Shown: positions 29,901-39,697 of the stretch, piece by piece
Numbering within the stretch: position 1 is the first letter of the stretch
Layout: the number at the start of each line of letters is the position of its first letter
Assembly: GCA_029240105.1 (NCBI GenBank)
Contig: JARBTR010000002.1
Coordinates: 332,394-396,393, forward strand
Origin: Caryophanales bacterium
GTDB taxonomy: Bacteria > Bacillota > Bacilli > JARBTR01
Reading direction: 5' to 3'
Length of the DNA: 64,000 nt
The notes under the pieces: generated by a model
The model's input: only the letters and a program-made list of their open reading frames with translations
Databases searched by the model: none
Told to the model about the DNA's origin: nothing
Program-made: the position numbers and the translations under genes

Positions 29901-31325
29901 CCTTACAGCAGCTAATTCAATAATGGTGCAATAATTCGCAGAAAGCCCTGTTGTCTCAACGTCAAAAACAACATATTCAGCATCTTTTAGATTTCTAGAT
30001 TCAGGATTAAATACAATTGGAACACCATCATCTATTAAATACGCTTCCAAACCATATATGATTTTAATATCGTTTTTCTTACCTGCTGCGTATGCATCGG
30101 GGAATGCTTGAAGACCACCATGGTCCGTGATTGCAATTGCACTATGTCCCCAGTATTTTGCACGTTTTACATAATCGCCTATTGGTGTAATGGCATCCAT
30201 TTGGCTCATTTGTGAATGGACATGCAATTCAACGCGTTTTTCAGCTGTTTGTGCAAGGTCCTGACGAATTTCAGGCTTCACTTCCTCAATATCACGCGCC
30301 ATCATAACGACTTCAGGATTGAATTGGTTAAAAGTATCTAATTGTACAACACCTTGAATGCGAAGCCACTGACCCGCTTTAATTTTTTTAAAAATTTCAG
30401 TATCATCAACCTGTGGTTCAGCATTTGCATCCTTCTTGCGTGAAAATTTATTATCCTGATTTCTAGTAAAGAAGTTTTCTTTATCCTTTGAAAACATCTT
30501 TACTAAGATTGAATCCGAGTAATCAGTAATTTTAATTTGAAGCAATTGTTTACCACTACGAAGCTCTCTTGCTTCTGCGAAGAATACATACCCTTCAATT
30601 GCCACTTGTTTGTCATTATCTGTAATATCTGCAATTTTTTTAATAGAAGCAACATCAATGGACCTTCCTAATTTAATTGGCCCATTCTCCGGAGCTTTTA
30701 CTTCTTCTTTTGAAGATGGTGTTTCTGCAATGTTTTGTAGTATCTGGCTTGCATAATCAACATCTTTTTGTAAAATTTCCTCTTGAAATTGCTTAATTTT
30801 ATCTTCTTGCATTTCTTCGTCAACTTTTACAAAGATAGAAGTATCCCTCAGTCCAAGACTCTCATACTTTTTTTGGATTTCGATAGCACATCTCTGCTTG
30901 ATTAAATTTGCCTCATTTTCTGAATGTACAGTTAAAACAACCCGTCCATCTTCAAAAGTTGGGGTTTGTTCGTCTAATAGACTAAGCAAACCTGGAGTTA
31001 TGTTTTCTAATGAATGAAGAACAAAATTCCAATACTCTGGAACGATTTTTGCAAAAGATGTTTGATCCACTAATTCAATAGATATGATGACATCTGAAAT
31101 AGATGTAAAAGCCTGTAAACACTTCGCTTTGAAAACTTCAAAGCATTCACAATCGACCATTTTTTCAAATTTAAAAAAGAAATGCCACTTCTTTTCAGTA
31201 CGATTTACAGAAACACGTGTTATTTCAGCATTTTGAAATGCAGAGATATATGGCTCATGGTTTAGTTGGATTTGCTCTAGTAAAATAGAAAATGTCTCTC
31301 TATTTTTTGCATTCATTTGACTCAT
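26922..31325 (-). CDS. polC: DNA polymerase III alpha subunit, PolC type
   Basis: 1467 aa Gram-positive replicative polymerase. Order: N-terminal domain, OB fold (about 245-340), PHP domain split around the exonuclease ([20 protein letters not shown] near 375), proofreading exonuclease ([12 protein letters not shown] near 450). Then polymerase core with the zinc ligands [10 protein letters not shown]...CPKCG near 960 and catalytic [10 protein letters not shown] near 1005, then C-terminal fingers. Start ATG 31325 chosen for GGAGG at 7-nt spacing. proS, which normally separates polC from rseP, is absent, and polC is not followed by rimP as in B. subtilis. Confidence 0.97.
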   Translation of the reverse strand: MSQMNAKNRETFSILLEQIQLNHEPYISAFQNAEITRVSVNRTEKKWHFFFKFEKMVDCECFEVFKAKCLQAFTSISDVIISIELVDQTSFAKIVPEYWNFVLHSLENITPGLLSLLDEQTPTFEDGRVVLTVHSENEANLIKQRCAIEIQKKYESLGLRDTSIFVKVDEEMQEDKIKQFQEEILQKDVDYASQILQNIAETPSSKEEVKAPENGPIKLGRSIDVASIKKIADITDNDKQVAIEGYVFFAEARELRSGKQLLQIKITDYSDSILVKMFSKDKENFFTRNQDNKFSRKKDANAEPQVDDTEIFKKIKAGQWLRIQGVVQLDTFNQFNPEVVMMARDIEEVKPEIRQDLAQTAEKRVELHVHSQMSQMDAITPIGDYVKRAKYWGHSAIAITDHGGLQAFPDAYAAGKKNDIKIIYGLEAYLIDDGVPIVFNPESRNLKDAEYVVFDVETTGLSANYCTIIELAAVRVKEGEILDRFSEFANPHHPLSPKIIELTSITDDMVENAPEVEDVLKRFKEWVGDAILVAHNASFDIGFLDAGFAKMGLPKVSNPVIDTLELARFLYPEFKSYGLGGLSKKLGVELTQHHRAIYDAEATGNVLMVMLKDLREKKSLTNLDQLNQNIGSGDSYKKARPSHCTILVQNSVGLKNLFKIVSYSNIKYLHRVPRVPKSLITKYREGLLIGSSCDEGEVFRAFMSKSINDVYPIADFYDYFEVQPLDVYAPLLEMEHVRSKHTLENIVKGICQLGEETGKPVVATGNTHYIDPTDKIYREILIRSQGGANEMNRHKLPDVHFRTTDEMLENFKFLGEEKALEVVVTNTNKVADMIDVVKPIKDELYTPKIEGAEDEIRKLSYDKAHEIYGETLPEVVEARVEKELKSIIGNGFAVIYLISQKLVKKSLDDGYLVGSRGSVGSSLVATLTEITEVNPLPPHYVCPTCKYSEFFMDGSVASGFDLKDKNCPKCGANFKKDGQDIPFETFLGFKGDKVPDIDLNFSGVYQPRAHAYTKVLFGEEYVYRAGTIATVADKTAYGYVKGYLQENNIQKRSAEVERLATGTTGAKRTTGQHPGGIIVIPDYMDVFDFTPIQYPADNVGSEWKTTHFDFHSIHDNVLKLDILGHDDPTVIRMLQDLSGIDPKTIPVDDPDVMKIFGSPEILGVNAEDIHCKTGTFGVPEFGTQFVRQMLEQTKPSKFSELVQISGLSHGTDVWLGNAQELINNKTCTLDKVIGCRDDIMVFLIYQGLEPSFAFKIMESVRKGKGLSPDMEEEMRAKKVPNWYIDSCKKIKYMFPKAHAAAYVMMALRIAYFKVHKPIMFYAAYFTCRASDFEIDTMIKGKLSIKARLEEIMLKGLDSTPKEKSLMTVLEIANEMAHRGFSFKKIDLYRSQATEFIIDGDTLIPPFISIDGLGENVALQIVKAREDGEFLSKEDLQKRGKVSKTIIEFMTNQGFLEDLPDENQLSFF

Positions 31326-31479
31326 CCGACTACCTCCGAATTTTTTCACTAATGATATATTTTATCATACAAAAGCTTCTAGGAGTTTTCTTTCCTACAA
31401 AAAGACCGCAAAATTTTATCGGAAAGTCTCTGTTAAAAAAACGTTTTAAAGTGGCAGAAACATGATTCCTAAAAAAGAA

Positions 31480-31522
31480 AAGCCTTGATTTATCCAAAAA
31501 ATTTCGGACCTAATCAAGACTT
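31480..31522 (-). terminator. Terminator between rseP and polC
   Basis: Arms AAGCCTTGATT and AATCAAGACTT, loop 21 nt, T-rich run on the minus strand. It separates the rseP transcript from polC. The whole gap 31326-31836 (511 bp) holds this terminator and the repeat element below. Confidence 0.8.
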
Positions 31523-31557
31523 AATTTTATAATTAATTTCGCTTAGAAATGGGAAAA

Positions 31558-31805
31558 TTCTAGGAAACAAACTAATAAGGAAGCGACGGCCGTTAATTGT
31601 TCCCAATCGCTTCACTCTTGGACAATTTTGGCATGCACTCTACTTGCTAAACTGATAGCGGTTTAGAGTATCGTGGATGTATCTAAACATACACGAGCAA
31701 CGAATTAGTGTAGTTGACAACGAATCGTCAACACTTCCTACCTATCTTCGATAGCTAGTGTGTTTTGATATGCACTCCATGATACAAATCGCAGGCGATT
31801 TGGAT
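31558..31805. repeat. Composite interspersed repeat, rseP-polC gap
   Basis: Head TTCTAGGAAACAAACT as at 10168 and 59691, then an inserted stretch (about 31582-31675) with two bulged hairpins: AATTGT/ACAATT with tc bulge (31595-31627) and TACT/AGTA with tg bulge (31641-31670, like 7368-7397). Then the shared TGTAT/ATACA hairpin (31678-31693), CGAGCAA and TTGACAACGAAT. Two more hairpins follow: ACACT/AGTGT (31731-31761) and AAATCGC/GCGATTT (31786-31801). It lies where proS is expected. Confidence 0.8.
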
Positions 31806-31836
31806 GTTCGTGGAAGATTCACGTTTATAAGTGAAA

Positions 31837-33105
31837 TTAAAAGAAAAAGCGTTGGATATCATTCCAAGTTACAATCAACATCAACAACATCAATAATGAA
31901 AATCCAATTAAGTGAACTAAACTTTCCTTGTTGCGGTCAATTGGTTTTCCACGAACTGCCTCATAGGCAAAGAATAGTAGACGACCACCATCTAATGCTG
32001 GTAATGGTAAAAGATTCATGATACCTAAGTTAATACTTAAGAGTGCTGACCATCTTAACAACATTGTGAAACCGTTCTTAACAACCTCTTCTGTTGCAGC
32101 ATAAATGCCTACTGGACCTGATAATTCTTTTACTGAAACACTTCCTGTAACAAGCATTTTAACTGATTCTAAAATAAATTTAGTTGAACGATACGTTTCG
32201 GTAAAAGCATACGAAATCACTTTCAATGGAGCGTGAGTTGTTGGAGCAAAAATTCCAATACGACCTACTCTCGTGTCTCCAGCCTTTGCTACTTCTGGAG
32301 TAATAGAAAGACTTGTCTCTTCACTGTAGTTTGGAGCTTCAGAAATAACCATTTCTACTTCTTCACCTGGATGTTTCTGAATATTTATTACTAGCTCTTC
32401 CCATGTTTCCACTGGAGTTCCATCTATGGAAATAATTTTATCACCTTTTTGAAGACCTGCAGATTCAGCAATACCACCTTTGGATACATCGCCAACTTTT
32501 GACTCATTTGATAAAACACCTTGAACAGATGCAATAATCGCAAAAAGGATAATGGCTAAAACAAAATTCATCATCGGACCAGCAAAAATAGCTAACGCAC
32601 GTTGTCCAACCGACTTGGAATGGAATTGACGGTTAAAAGGAGCAATTTGAGTTTCTATTTTTCCATCAATAATAAAGGCTTTTTGATCAACATTCAAAGT
32701 GACCACTTCATCACTACCTGAAGTACCACGAATGATTAATCTATGTTCTAAATCAATTTCTTCAACTTCAATGGTTTGGATGTTTGGATATTTCTCGAAA
32801 TGCTTTAAGATAATTTTAGTGACTAATTCTTTCTCATTTAGAATATAACCAACGATTTGACCAGGTTTTATATCCAACATTTCTGGATCCTCACCTGACA
32901 TTCTCACGTAACCCCCAATTGGGAATAAGCGTATGGTATACATTGTTTCATTTCGTTTCCATGATAAAATCTTTGGCCCCATCCCAATTGCAAATTCACG
33001 ACAAAGTATGCCTGCTCTTTTTGCAAAATAAAGATGCCCAAATTCATGAAAAATTACGAGTGCTCCAAACATCAGAACAAATGAAAGTATAGTTTGTAAT
33101 TGCAT
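31837..33105 (-). CDS. rseP: Site-2 intramembrane zinc metalloprotease RseP/RasP
   Basis: 422 aa M50B protease. Zinc motif HEFGH near residue 20 in the first membrane segment, a PDZ domain around 200-270 (GLQKGDKIISIDGTPVETW), and the third ligand region NLLPLPALDGGRLLF near 370. Four membrane segments. It cuts membrane-spanning anti-sigma factors, signal peptide remnants and division proteins. It follows dxr in the usual order, with a 273-bp repeat-filled gap in place of a short spacer. Confidence 0.96.
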   Translation of the reverse strand: MQLQTILSFVLMFGALVIFHEFGHLYFAKRAGILCREFAIGMGPKILSWKRNETMYTIRLFPIGGYVRMSGEDPEMLDIKPGQIVGYILNEKELVTKIILKHFEKYPNIQTIEVEEIDLEHRLIIRGTSGSDEVVTLNVDQKAFIIDGKIETQIAPFNRQFHSKSVGQRALAIFAGPMMNFVLAIILFAIIASVQGVLSNESKVGDVSKGGIAESAGLQKGDKIISIDGTPVETWEELVINIQKHPGEEVEMVISEAPNYSEETSLSITPEVAKAGDTRVGRIGIFAPTTHAPLKVISYAFTETYRSTKFILESVKMLVTGSVSVKELSGPVGIYAATEEVVKNGFTMLLRWSALLSINLGIMNLLPLPALDGGRLLFFAYEAVRGKPIDRNKESLVHLIGFSLLMLLMLIVTWNDIQRFFF

Positions 33106-33124
33106 TTTTTACTCCATTCTTTTA

Positions 33125-33354
33125 CAAGGTGCTGAGACCCACGGTTAGCCTTGAAACAACTGGACCAGAAAACCGACGAGCCGTAAGTTGTTCCTGAGCT
33201 AAAGCTCAGACAACTCTGGCATACCTTATCGTTGCCGAGACAAGCTCGGACGCTAAGGTAAGTAGGCTTTGCGGAGCAAAACCTTCGAGGTTTTTTGGTA
33301 AGTTGTATAAAGGCTGTGGGTCGAAGCCCGTTTATCAAGGTACTGAGACCCACG
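33125..33354. repeat. Multi-hairpin intergenic element flanked by 19-bp direct repeats, dxr-rseP gap
   Basis: Direct repeats CAAGGTRCTGAGACCCACG at 33125-33143 and 33336-33354 differ at one base. Outer arms GACCCAC..AGCC and GGCTGTGGGTC can close three hairpins: GTTGT/ACAAC with tc bulge and CTGAGCT/AGCTCAG (33187-33214); TACCTTA..CGT with tg bulge and CCGAG/CTCGG (33222-33260); AAAACCT/AGGTTTT (33278-33294). The first hairpin is nearly identical to 44672-44707. Confidence 0.8.
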
Positions 33355-33378
33355 TTTATACAAATTTAAAGCATTTGG

Positions 33379-34521
33379 TTAAAATTTTTCTAGTACTCTT
33401 ATTCTTGATTCCGCATCCACTGCTTGGATCGTTTCTAAATCTGGATTTGCTAACACATTGTGTTCAGCCATAGCAGTTTCAACAATTGATTCAATTTCTA
33501 AGAATGGAATTTTTCTATTCAAGAACATAGAAACAGCCACTTCATTTGCAGCATTCATAACTGTTGGCATTGTACCACCTGTTTTACCAGCCTCGTATGC
33601 CATTCTCAAACAAGGATAACGTTTAAAATCAACTTCTTTGAAATTCAGTGTAGCCACTTCTGCCAAGTTTAACCTTTTGGCTCCCATTAGGGGCAAACGG
33701 TCAGGATATGACAAAGCCAATTGTATCGGCACCCGCATATCAGGTGTACCAAGTTGCGCCATCACACTTGAATCATGAAACTCAACCATTGAATGGATAA
33801 TACTCTGAGGGTGTATTAACACATCTATATTTTCATACGGTAGATTAAAAAGCCAATGTGCTTCTATAACTTCAAGTCCTTTATTCATCATCGTAGCACA
33901 GTCGATGGTAATTTTTGCGCCCATTGCCCAGTTTGGATGTGCCAATGCATCTTCAACTGAAACATCCACAAGTTCCTCTCGGGTTCGATTTCGGAAACTA
34001 CCACCCGATGCTGTTAAGATTAGTCTCTCAATGTTTTTAGAATTCTCGCCCTGTAAGCATTGAAAAATTGCAGAGTGTTCGCTATCAACTGGTAGCATTT
34101 GCACACCATATTTCTCTGCTGCAGCCATCACTAAATGGCCAGCAGTAACTAGTGTCTCTTTATTAGCAATAGCAATATGTTTTCCCGATTCAATAGCCGC
34201 TAATGTTGGCCCAAGACCAACACTACCCATAACTGCATTTACGACCATTTCACTATCACTATAACATGCTACTTCTGTCAAACCTTCGTTGCCGTACACA
34301 AATTTCGTATTGATAAATTCACTTCTTAAAAGTTCAGCCGATTCCTTATCCTGTACGGAAACAAGTTCAGGCTTAAATTCATTAATAACTTTACGAATTC
34401 CTTCAATATTACGGCCAGCGGAAACAGCCTTCAATTGAAATTCCTCTTTATAAGAACGAAGAATATCAATGGTTTGTATACCGATTGACCCCGTGGCACC
34501 TAAAAGGTTTATTTTTTTCAT
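33379..34521 (-). CDS. dxr: 1-deoxy-D-xylulose 5-phosphate reductoisomerase
   Basis: 380 aa. Second enzyme of the MEP isoprenoid pathway, making 2-C-methyl-D-erythritol 4-phosphate with NADPH. NADPH motif [15 protein letters not shown] at the N-terminus; catalytic region ASGGSFRNR near residue 172 and [20 protein letters not shown] near 193; metal-binding acidic residues in [11 protein letters not shown] near 143. Between cdsA and rseP as is standard. Its presence shows undecaprenyl precursors come from the MEP route, used next by UppS. Confidence 0.96.
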   Translation of the reverse strand: MKKINLLGATGSIGIQTIDILRSYKEEFQLKAVSAGRNIEGIRKVINEFKPELVSVQDKESAELLRSEFINTKFVYGNEGLTEVACYSDSEMVVNAVMGSVGLGPTLAAIESGKHIAIANKETLVTAGHLVMAAAEKYGVQMLPVDSEHSAIFQCLQGENSKNIERLILTASGGSFRNRTREELVDVSVEDALAHPNWAMGAKITIDCATMMNKGLEVIEAHWLFNLPYENIDVLIHPQSIIHSMVEFHDSSVMAQLGTPDMRVPIQLALSYPDRLPLMGAKRLNLAEVATLNFKEVDFKRYPCLRMAYEAGKTGGTMPTVMNAANEVAVSMFLNRKIPFLEIESIVETAMAEHNVLANPDLETIQAVDAESRIRVLEKF

Positions 34522-34581
34522 TAAACTAACTCCTTAGTTAAAAAACATTCGTTGAAAAAAAGTTTGAATTTTATGTAAAAA

Positions 34582-35412
34582 TTAAGCGACGATTAAACCA
34601 AGTATAAACAAAATTGGTAGCGTGTACATTAGACTATCAAATCGGTCTAAAATACCCCCATGTCCAGGTAGTAAGTTTCCAGAATCTTTCACACCATAAT
34701 GACGTTTGTATGCAGATTGTACAAGATCGCCAAATGTACCTACTGTTGCAATAACTACTCCAAATAGAACAAATTTGGTAAAAGTATAATCCATATCTCT
34801 TACTGAATTTATAAAAGTTACATCTACTTTTCTGAGAAAATAAAAGCATAAAGAAACGATTACGGCAGAAATCATACCACCTATGAAACCTTCGATTGTT
34901 TTATTTGGGCTTATTGTTGGCCACAGCTTATGCTTTCCGAATTTACTTCCGAATTGATAAGCTCCTATATCAGAAGCCCAAATTAAAAACATGACATGAA
35001 GTAAATAGACAAGTCCAACTTCACGAATTTGAAAGAAATAGTAAAAAGAAACTCCTACATATAGAAATGTTAAAGTAGAAAAACTTGCATCTTCAAAAGT
35101 AAATTTATTCTTAGAAATAACTGTTGTTGCTAGTAATAAAGTAATAATGATATAAATTACATTTGGTTTATCAAGATTATGAAGCCAACTTACATCATTT
35201 ATAAGTGTCTCAGGAAGTAAAATAGTCCATAACCCAATTAGACTTATTATGCCTGCAAATGAAAAAACACTCAACTTTCTCATTTTGAATAATTCTGAAA
35301 CCCCAATTGTAGCCATCGCGTAGATAACTGCCAAGAAAAGATTTCCCCCAATATATACGACTGGAATAAATAATGCGGCTGCAATAACCGCTGTAATCAC
35401 ACGTTGTTTCAA
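34582..35412 (-). CDS. cdsA: Phosphatidate cytidylyltransferase
   Basis: 276 aa membrane enzyme with about seven or eight hydrophobic segments. Makes CDP-diacylglycerol from phosphatidic acid and CTP. The family signature is present: SDIGAYQFGSKFGKHKLWP, SPNKTIEGFIGG, and C-terminal GDLVQSAYKRHYGVKDSGN with PGHGGILDRFDSL. Start overlaps the end of uppS by 4 nt. Confidence 0.95.
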   Translation of the reverse strand: MKQRVITAVIAAALFIPVVYIGGNLFLAVIYAMATIGVSELFKMRKLSVFSFAGIISLIGLWTILLPETLINDVSWLHNLDKPNVIYIIITLLLATTVISKNKFTFEDASFSTLTFLYVGVSFYYFFQIREVGLVYLLHVMFLIWASDIGAYQFGSKFGKHKLWPTISPNKTIEGFIGGMISAVIVSLCFYFLRKVDVTFINSVRDMDYTFTKFVLFGVVIATVGTFGDLVQSAYKRHYGVKDSGNLLPGHGGILDRFDSLMYTLPILFILGLIVA

Positions 35413-36203
35413 TGTTTGTCTTCTCCTTCACCAATTCTTCCGCCGAGTCGTCTCTCACGTCTTTGGAAATCTTCAATTGCCATTAAGAAATCTTCTTCAA
35501 GGAACTCTGGCCATAATGTTTCTGTAAAGTAAAACTCAGTGTAAGCCAATTGCCATAGCAAAAAGTTACTTAACCGCAATTCCCCACTTGTACGAATAAG
35601 CAAATCAGGATCTTCTAGCTCAGCAGTAAAAAGTTTACTTGAAAATATTTCTTCAGTAACTGGACCATCAAGCAACCCATTCTTAGCATCTTCTACTAAC
35701 TGATTCATTGCTATCAACATCTCTGCTCGACTACCATAGTTAAAAGCGAAATTTAATATAAGCCCTGTGTTATTTTTTGTAACTTCAGCAGCATTTTGAA
35801 TTGCTTGTTGTGTAGAGTCAGGGACTAGTCCAATCTCACCAATACTGATTACGCGCATATTAAGTTCCATTAGTTCAGGCAGAAATTGTTCTAGGAACTC
35901 CTCAGGAAGTTTCATTAAATAACTTACTTCTTCTTTACTTCTTTTCCAATTTTCTGTCGAAAAAGCATAAAGAGTTAAAGCTTTAAGTCCCAACTTATTC
36001 GCAAACCGAGAAATAATACGGATGTTTTCCATACCCTCCCTATGTCCAGCGATACGTGGTAACAACTTATTCTTAGCCCAGCGTCCATTCCCATCCATGA
36101 TTATTGCTACATGTTTTGGTAATGCACTTTTCTTTATTTCATGTAACCGATCTTCTAGAGACTGTTGGCTCAAGGAATTTGTTTTCTTTTTAAACCAAAG
36201 CAT
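35409..36203 (-). CDS. uppS: Undecaprenyl diphosphate synthase (isoprenyl transferase)
   Basis: 264 aa cis-prenyltransferase that makes the C55 lipid carrier for cell wall synthesis. Catalytic motif VAIIMDGNGRWAKN near residue 33; SFSTENWKR-type region ALTLYAFSTENWKRSK near 80; C-terminal LLIRTSGELRLSNFLLWQLAY near 205 and EFYFTETLWPEF. Start at ATG 36203 behind GGGAGAG; 14 upstream codons are not conserved. Normally it follows frr directly; here frr is 21 kb away. Confidence 0.96.
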   Translation of the reverse strand: MLWFKKKTNSLSQQSLEDRLHEIKKSALPKHVAIIMDGNGRWAKNKLLPRIAGHREGMENIRIISRFANKLGLKALTLYAFSTENWKRSKEEVSYLMKLPEEFLEQFLPELMELNMRVISIGEIGLVPDSTQQAIQNAAEVTKNNTGLILNFAFNYGSRAEMLIAMNQLVEDAKNGLLDGPVTEEIFSSKLFTAELEDPDLLIRTSGELRLSNFLLWQLAYTEFYFTETLWPEFLEEDFLMAIEDFQRRERRLGGRIGEGEDKH

Positions 36204-36300
36204 TTTCTCTCTCCCGAGTTTATTTAATATAAGTAAATTAAACATTACCTTTCATTTTAACACAAATTTCAAATGAAAAAATACTCAATAAAATGAAAAA

Positions 36301-36325
36301 GAGTTACAGCTATACACTGTAACTC
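36301..36325 (-). terminator. Intrinsic terminator of lysA
   Basis: Arms GAGTTACAG and CTGTAACTC with five T on the minus strand, placed 6 bp after the lysA stop and 98 bp ahead of uppS. Confidence 0.9.
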
Positions 36326-36331
36326 ATTCCA

Positions 36332-37642
36332 TTATATTTCATTTAACTGTAAGTCATTCAAAATTATATCCTCGTAGCTTTCACGCTTAACAACTAGTTT
36401 ATCTTCCCCATTTTCAACGAAAACGACAGCTGGTCTTGGTAATCGATTGTAATTACTAGCCATTGAATAACAGTATGCACCTGTACTAAAAACAGCTAGG
36501 TAATCATCCTCTTTCACTGTCGGTAATGGTAAATCCCAAATGAGCATGTCTCCACTTTCACAGCATTTACCTGCTATAGCATAGGTTGTTTCATTTTGGT
36601 CATACACTCGATTTACGAGAACGCCAGTATATTTTGCATCATATAAAGCTGTTCGAATATTATCACCCATACCACCATCTACAGTTAGATACTGACGAGT
36701 GTTAGGCACTGTTTTTTGCGAACCCAGTTTGTAGAGCGTCATCCCAGCATCCCCCACAATAGAACGGCCTGGTTCAATCCAAATTTCAGGTATATCTACT
36801 CGCGCTTCATAAGCCAATGATTTTATTTTTTCAACTATAACTTCAACATAATCCGATACAGGAAGCGGACGGTCTTCATCTGTATAACGAATCCCAAAAC
36901 CACCACCAAGATTTAGGACCTCTGGGAAGTAACCAAATTTCTTTTTCCAATTAAGCAGTTGATTGAATATCTTTTCAGCAGCTAGAACAAACCCTTCTGT
37001 TTCAAACATTTGAGAGCCAATATGACTATGCACGCCTAGCACATTGAAAAATGTATCATCAAGCGTTTTCATTAAAGCTTCTTCAGCTTGTCCGTTAAAT
37101 AAGTCAAATCCAAATTTTGAATCCTCTTGTCCAGTTACAACATATTCATGTGTGTGCGCCTCAACTCCAGGTGCAACACGTAAAAGAATGGAAACCTGAG
37201 TATCGAGCTCTCCACATAATCTTTTTAAACATTCAATTTCATAAAAATTATCTACGACTATGCAACCTATTTTTGCATTGATAGCCATTCTTAATTCTGA
37301 CTCACTCTTATTATTCCCATGAAAATGAATACGATCTGCAGGAAAACCCGCGCGTAAGGCTGTAAACAGTTCTCCACCTGAAACAACATCAAGTGACATT
37401 TTCTCTTCTGCTGCTAACTGACACATTGCAATACATGAGAAAGCTTTACTAGCATAAGCCACTTGAGCTTTTACTCCAAGCTTTCGAAATGTGTCGACAA
37501 ATAACCTTGCCCGTTCGCGGATAAGCGAAACATTATACACATAAAGAGGCGTTCCGTACTTTTTTATTAAGTTCATTGCATCCTTTCCATCTATTGTAAG
37601 ATGGTTTTGTTCATTTACAGTTACTGTTTCACTTATCTTCAT
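36332..37642 (-). CDS. lysA: Diaminopimelate decarboxylase
   Basis: 436 aa PLP enzyme (alanine racemase-fold type III). It converts meso-diaminopimelate to L-lysine. PLP lysine in QVAYASKAFSCIAM near residue 62; GVHSHIGSQMFET near 202; GGGFGIRYTDEDRPLP near 240; CCESGDMLIWDLPLP near 355 carries the substrate cysteine. Start at ATG 37642 behind GGAGGAAGGG. In B. subtilis the spoVA operon separates lysA from sigF; here they are only 278 bp apart. Confidence 0.96.
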   Translation of the reverse strand: MKISETVTVNEQNHLTIDGKDAMNLIKKYGTPLYVYNVSLIRERARLFVDTFRKLGVKAQVAYASKAFSCIAMCQLAAEEKMSLDVVSGGELFTALRAGFPADRIHFHGNNKSESELRMAINAKIGCIVVDNFYEIECLKRLCGELDTQVSILLRVAPGVEAHTHEYVVTGQEDSKFGFDLFNGQAEEALMKTLDDTFFNVLGVHSHIGSQMFETEGFVLAAEKIFNQLLNWKKKFGYFPEVLNLGGGFGIRYTDEDRPLPVSDYVEVIVEKIKSLAYEARVDIPEIWIEPGRSIVGDAGMTLYKLGSQKTVPNTRQYLTVDGGMGDNIRTALYDAKYTGVLVNRVYDQNETTYAIAGKCCESGDMLIWDLPLPTVKEDDYLAVFSTGAYCYSMASNYNRLPRPAVVFVENGEDKLVVKRESYEDIILNDLQLNEI

Positions 37643-37920
37643 CGTTTTCCCTTCCTCCAAAAAAATATATTTCCTCATTATACATTTTGGTAAAAAGAAA
37701 TCAAATACTTTTCTTATTCATTTTTTGTAAAATTCTTCAAATTAAAATAAAATTACAAATTTTGCATACGAATTTGACAAAAAATTAAAAAAGTAGGCAA
37801 AAAAACAATGAGAAACCTATTGGTCTCTCATTGCACGTAAGCTGACATTGCGTTACAATCTCCCCTACCCAAGAAATTTTGTGTGCACATCAAACAATGT
37901 TTGCGATTGTCAGCTTCGTT

Positions 37921-38676
37921 TCACTCCATTCGTTCTTTCATGATCTTTAGAATTTTTTTCTCAAGCCGAGAAATTTGAACTTGTGAAACACCAAGTCTTT
38001 CTGCAACCTCTGATTGCGTTTGATCTTTAAAATAACGTAGATAAACGATCATCCTTTCTCGATCATCCAAAGTTTCAATAGCTGATTTTAGGGATATTTT
38101 TTCAAACCATCTAGCATTAGAAGTATCAGTGATCTGATCTAGTAGCATGATAGAATCGCCTTCATTTTCATAAACCGTCTCATGTATGGAAGATGGTGTT
38201 CTGCTTGCATCTAGTGCCAAAATAATCTCTTCCTCTGAAACTCCTAATCGTTTAGAAATCTCACTTATAGTTGGGTTGCGACCAAATGTTTTAGCAAATT
38301 CATCGTTCGTACGACGAATTTTATTGGCAAGTTCCTTTAATGACCGACTAACTTTTACAGAACCATCATCACGAATAAATCGTTGGATTTCCCCAATTAT
38401 CATGGGTACTGCATAAGTTGAAAATTTTACCTCAAAACTAAGGTCGAATTTTTGAATGGATTTAATCAGTCCAATACAGCCGATTTGGTAAAGATCATCT
38501 AATTCAAAGCCCCTATTAATAAAACGTTGTACAACAGACCAAACTAATCTAGTATTCTTTTGTACAATTTCATCCCTTGCTTCAAAGTTTCCATTTTGAC
38601 TTTGATAGATTAATTCACGTATTTCTTCATCTTTTAGTAATGTTGTTTTTTGGATTGAATGCGTCTCTTGTTCCAT
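37921..38676 (-). CDS. sigF: RNA polymerase sigma-F factor (forespore)
   Basis: 251 aa. Sigma-70 regions 2 (LYQIGCIGLIKSIQKFD, KFSTYAVPMIIGEIQRFIRDDG), 3 and 4 (ERLGVSQVQISRLEKKILK) are intact. First forespore-specific sigma factor, held inactive by SpoIIAB. Start assigned to ATG 38676 with GAGGG 8 nt upstream within the 3' end of spoIIAB; a TTG five codons earlier overlaps that site. Last gene of spoIIAA-spoIIAB-sigF. Confidence 0.97.
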   Translation of the reverse strand: MEQETHSIQKTTLLKDEEIRELIYQSQNGNFEARDEIVQKNTRLVWSVVQRFINRGFELDDLYQIGCIGLIKSIQKFDLSFEVKFSTYAVPMIIGEIQRFIRDDGSVKVSRSLKELANKIRRTNDEFAKTFGRNPTISEISKRLGVSEEEIILALDASRTPSSIHETVYENEGDSIMLLDQITDTSNARWFEKISLKSAIETLDDRERMIVYLRYFKDQTQSEVAERLGVSQVQISRLEKKILKIMKERME

Positions 38677-38687
38677 AGGCGCCGCCC

Positions 38688-39134
38688 TCAATGAATGAAA
38701 GCATTATTTGTTGAAAAATGCTTTTCCAGTTTAACAGTTGTACCGTAATTCACATTTGATTCTATTGTTAATGAATCTGAAAAACTTTCCATTATCGTAA
38801 ATCCCATTCCTGAACGTTCCAATTCAGGTTTAGATGTGTATAGCGGCTGTCGTGCGATATCAATATTTTCAATACCACACCCATTATCTCTAATTTCAAT
38901 TTCAAATTTTCCTGTTTCCGTGTCTAGCGATGCTGATAGATAAACTATACCTTCTGGGTTATTTTCATATCCGTGAATAATGGCATTTGTTACAGCCTCA
39001 GAAACAACTGTCTTTATCTCTGTAAGTTGCTCTAGTGTAGGGTCCATAGGCATGATGAATGCAGCCACTGTGATTCTTGCTAGCCCTTCATTTAAACTAT
39101 TTGCAGAAAATTGCATGCTCATTTCGTTCTTCAA
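38688..39134 (-). CDS. spoIIAB: Anti-sigma F factor / serine kinase SpoIIAB
   Basis: 148 aa GHKL-type kinase. N box [16 protein letters not shown] near residue 45, G1 box [20 protein letters not shown] near 80 and G2 region [12 protein letters not shown] near 112. Binds sigma F with ATP and phosphorylates SpoIIAA. Starts immediately after the spoIIAA stop. Confidence 0.97.
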   Translation of the reverse strand: MKNEMSMQFSANSLNEGLARITVAAFIMPMDPTLEQLTEIKTVVSEAVTNAIIHGYENNPEGIVYLSASLDTETGKFEIEIRDNGCGIENIDIARQPLYTSKPELERSGMGFTIMESFSDSLTIESNVNYGTTVKLEKHFSTNNAFIH

Positions 39135-39485
39135 TTAGGCTACCCCCAATCCAAGTAATGCTTCTTCTTCTGAATTTACAGATCGGATAATTTTATACAT
39201 ACCTGACATCTCAAACATTTTCCCTACTGTAGGAGATACAGAACAGATAAACATTTCCCCATTTCTGGTTTTAATTTGATTGTATCGACCTAGTATTACA
39301 CCTAACCCCGAGCTGTCCATAAAATCAAGTTGTCCAAGGTTTAGTATTAAATGATGAATATCCTCAGTTTCAATTAATGTCGTTAGCTTATCACGGAGAT
39401 CGTTCGATGTGTGATGATCTAATTCACCTTTAAGGCGCACACATAATGCATTTCCCTTTTTTTCGTAGTCAAAAAATAAACTCAC
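39135..39485 (-). CDS. spoIIAA: Anti-sigma F factor antagonist SpoIIAA
   Basis: 116 aa STAS domain. The phosphorylated serine is in LDFMDSSGLGVILGRYNQ near residue 57. RLKGELDHHTSNDLRDKL at the N-terminus matches B. subtilis. Start is a GTG at 39485 behind GGAGGAAACAAT; the frame extends 15 codons upstream without homology. A SigmaH-type promoter lies 67 bp upstream. Confidence 0.96.
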   Translation of the reverse strand: MSLFFDYEKKGNALCVRLKGELDHHTSNDLRDKLTTLIETEDIHHLILNLGQLDFMDSSGLGVILGRYNQIKTRNGEMFICSVSPTVGKMFEMSGMYKIIRSVNSEEEALLGLGVA

Positions 39486-39551
39486 ATTGTTTCCTCCATT
39501 CATTAAATGCATATTATAAAAAATTTGCATTTTAAAAGGTCATAATGTGAG

Positions 39552-39581
39552 TAATTCGCTATTTACTATCAAAAATCCTGC
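39552..39581 (-). promoter_or_regulatory. SigmaH promoter of the spoIIA operon
   Basis: Minus strand: -35 GCAGGATTT (39573-39581), 12-bp spacer, -10 AGCGAATTA (39552-39560). Both match the SigmaH consensus RnAGGAwww and RnnGAATww. spoIIA is a known SigmaH operon, switched on at sporulation entry together with Spo0A. Confidence 0.85.
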
Positions 39582-39697
39582 ATGGTGACAAAACTAGTGA
39601 AAAGGTTATCTAATTCGTGCTTTTTCGCTAAAAATTTTAGACTAAATTTAAAATAAAACGACAACTTTCCCCTTGTTTTCTACTAAATTTAAGGAAA

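Noticed and set aside
31326-31836. Degraded proS remnant between rseP and polC
   Set aside because: No reading frame with prolyl-tRNA synthetase motifs was seen; the gap is a terminator plus repeat modules.
33125-33354. T-box or riboswitch leader of rseP
   Set aside because: No T-box sequence (TGGNACC), no specifier loop and no terminator/antiterminator pair could be recognised; hairpin sequences are instead shared with unrelated gaps.
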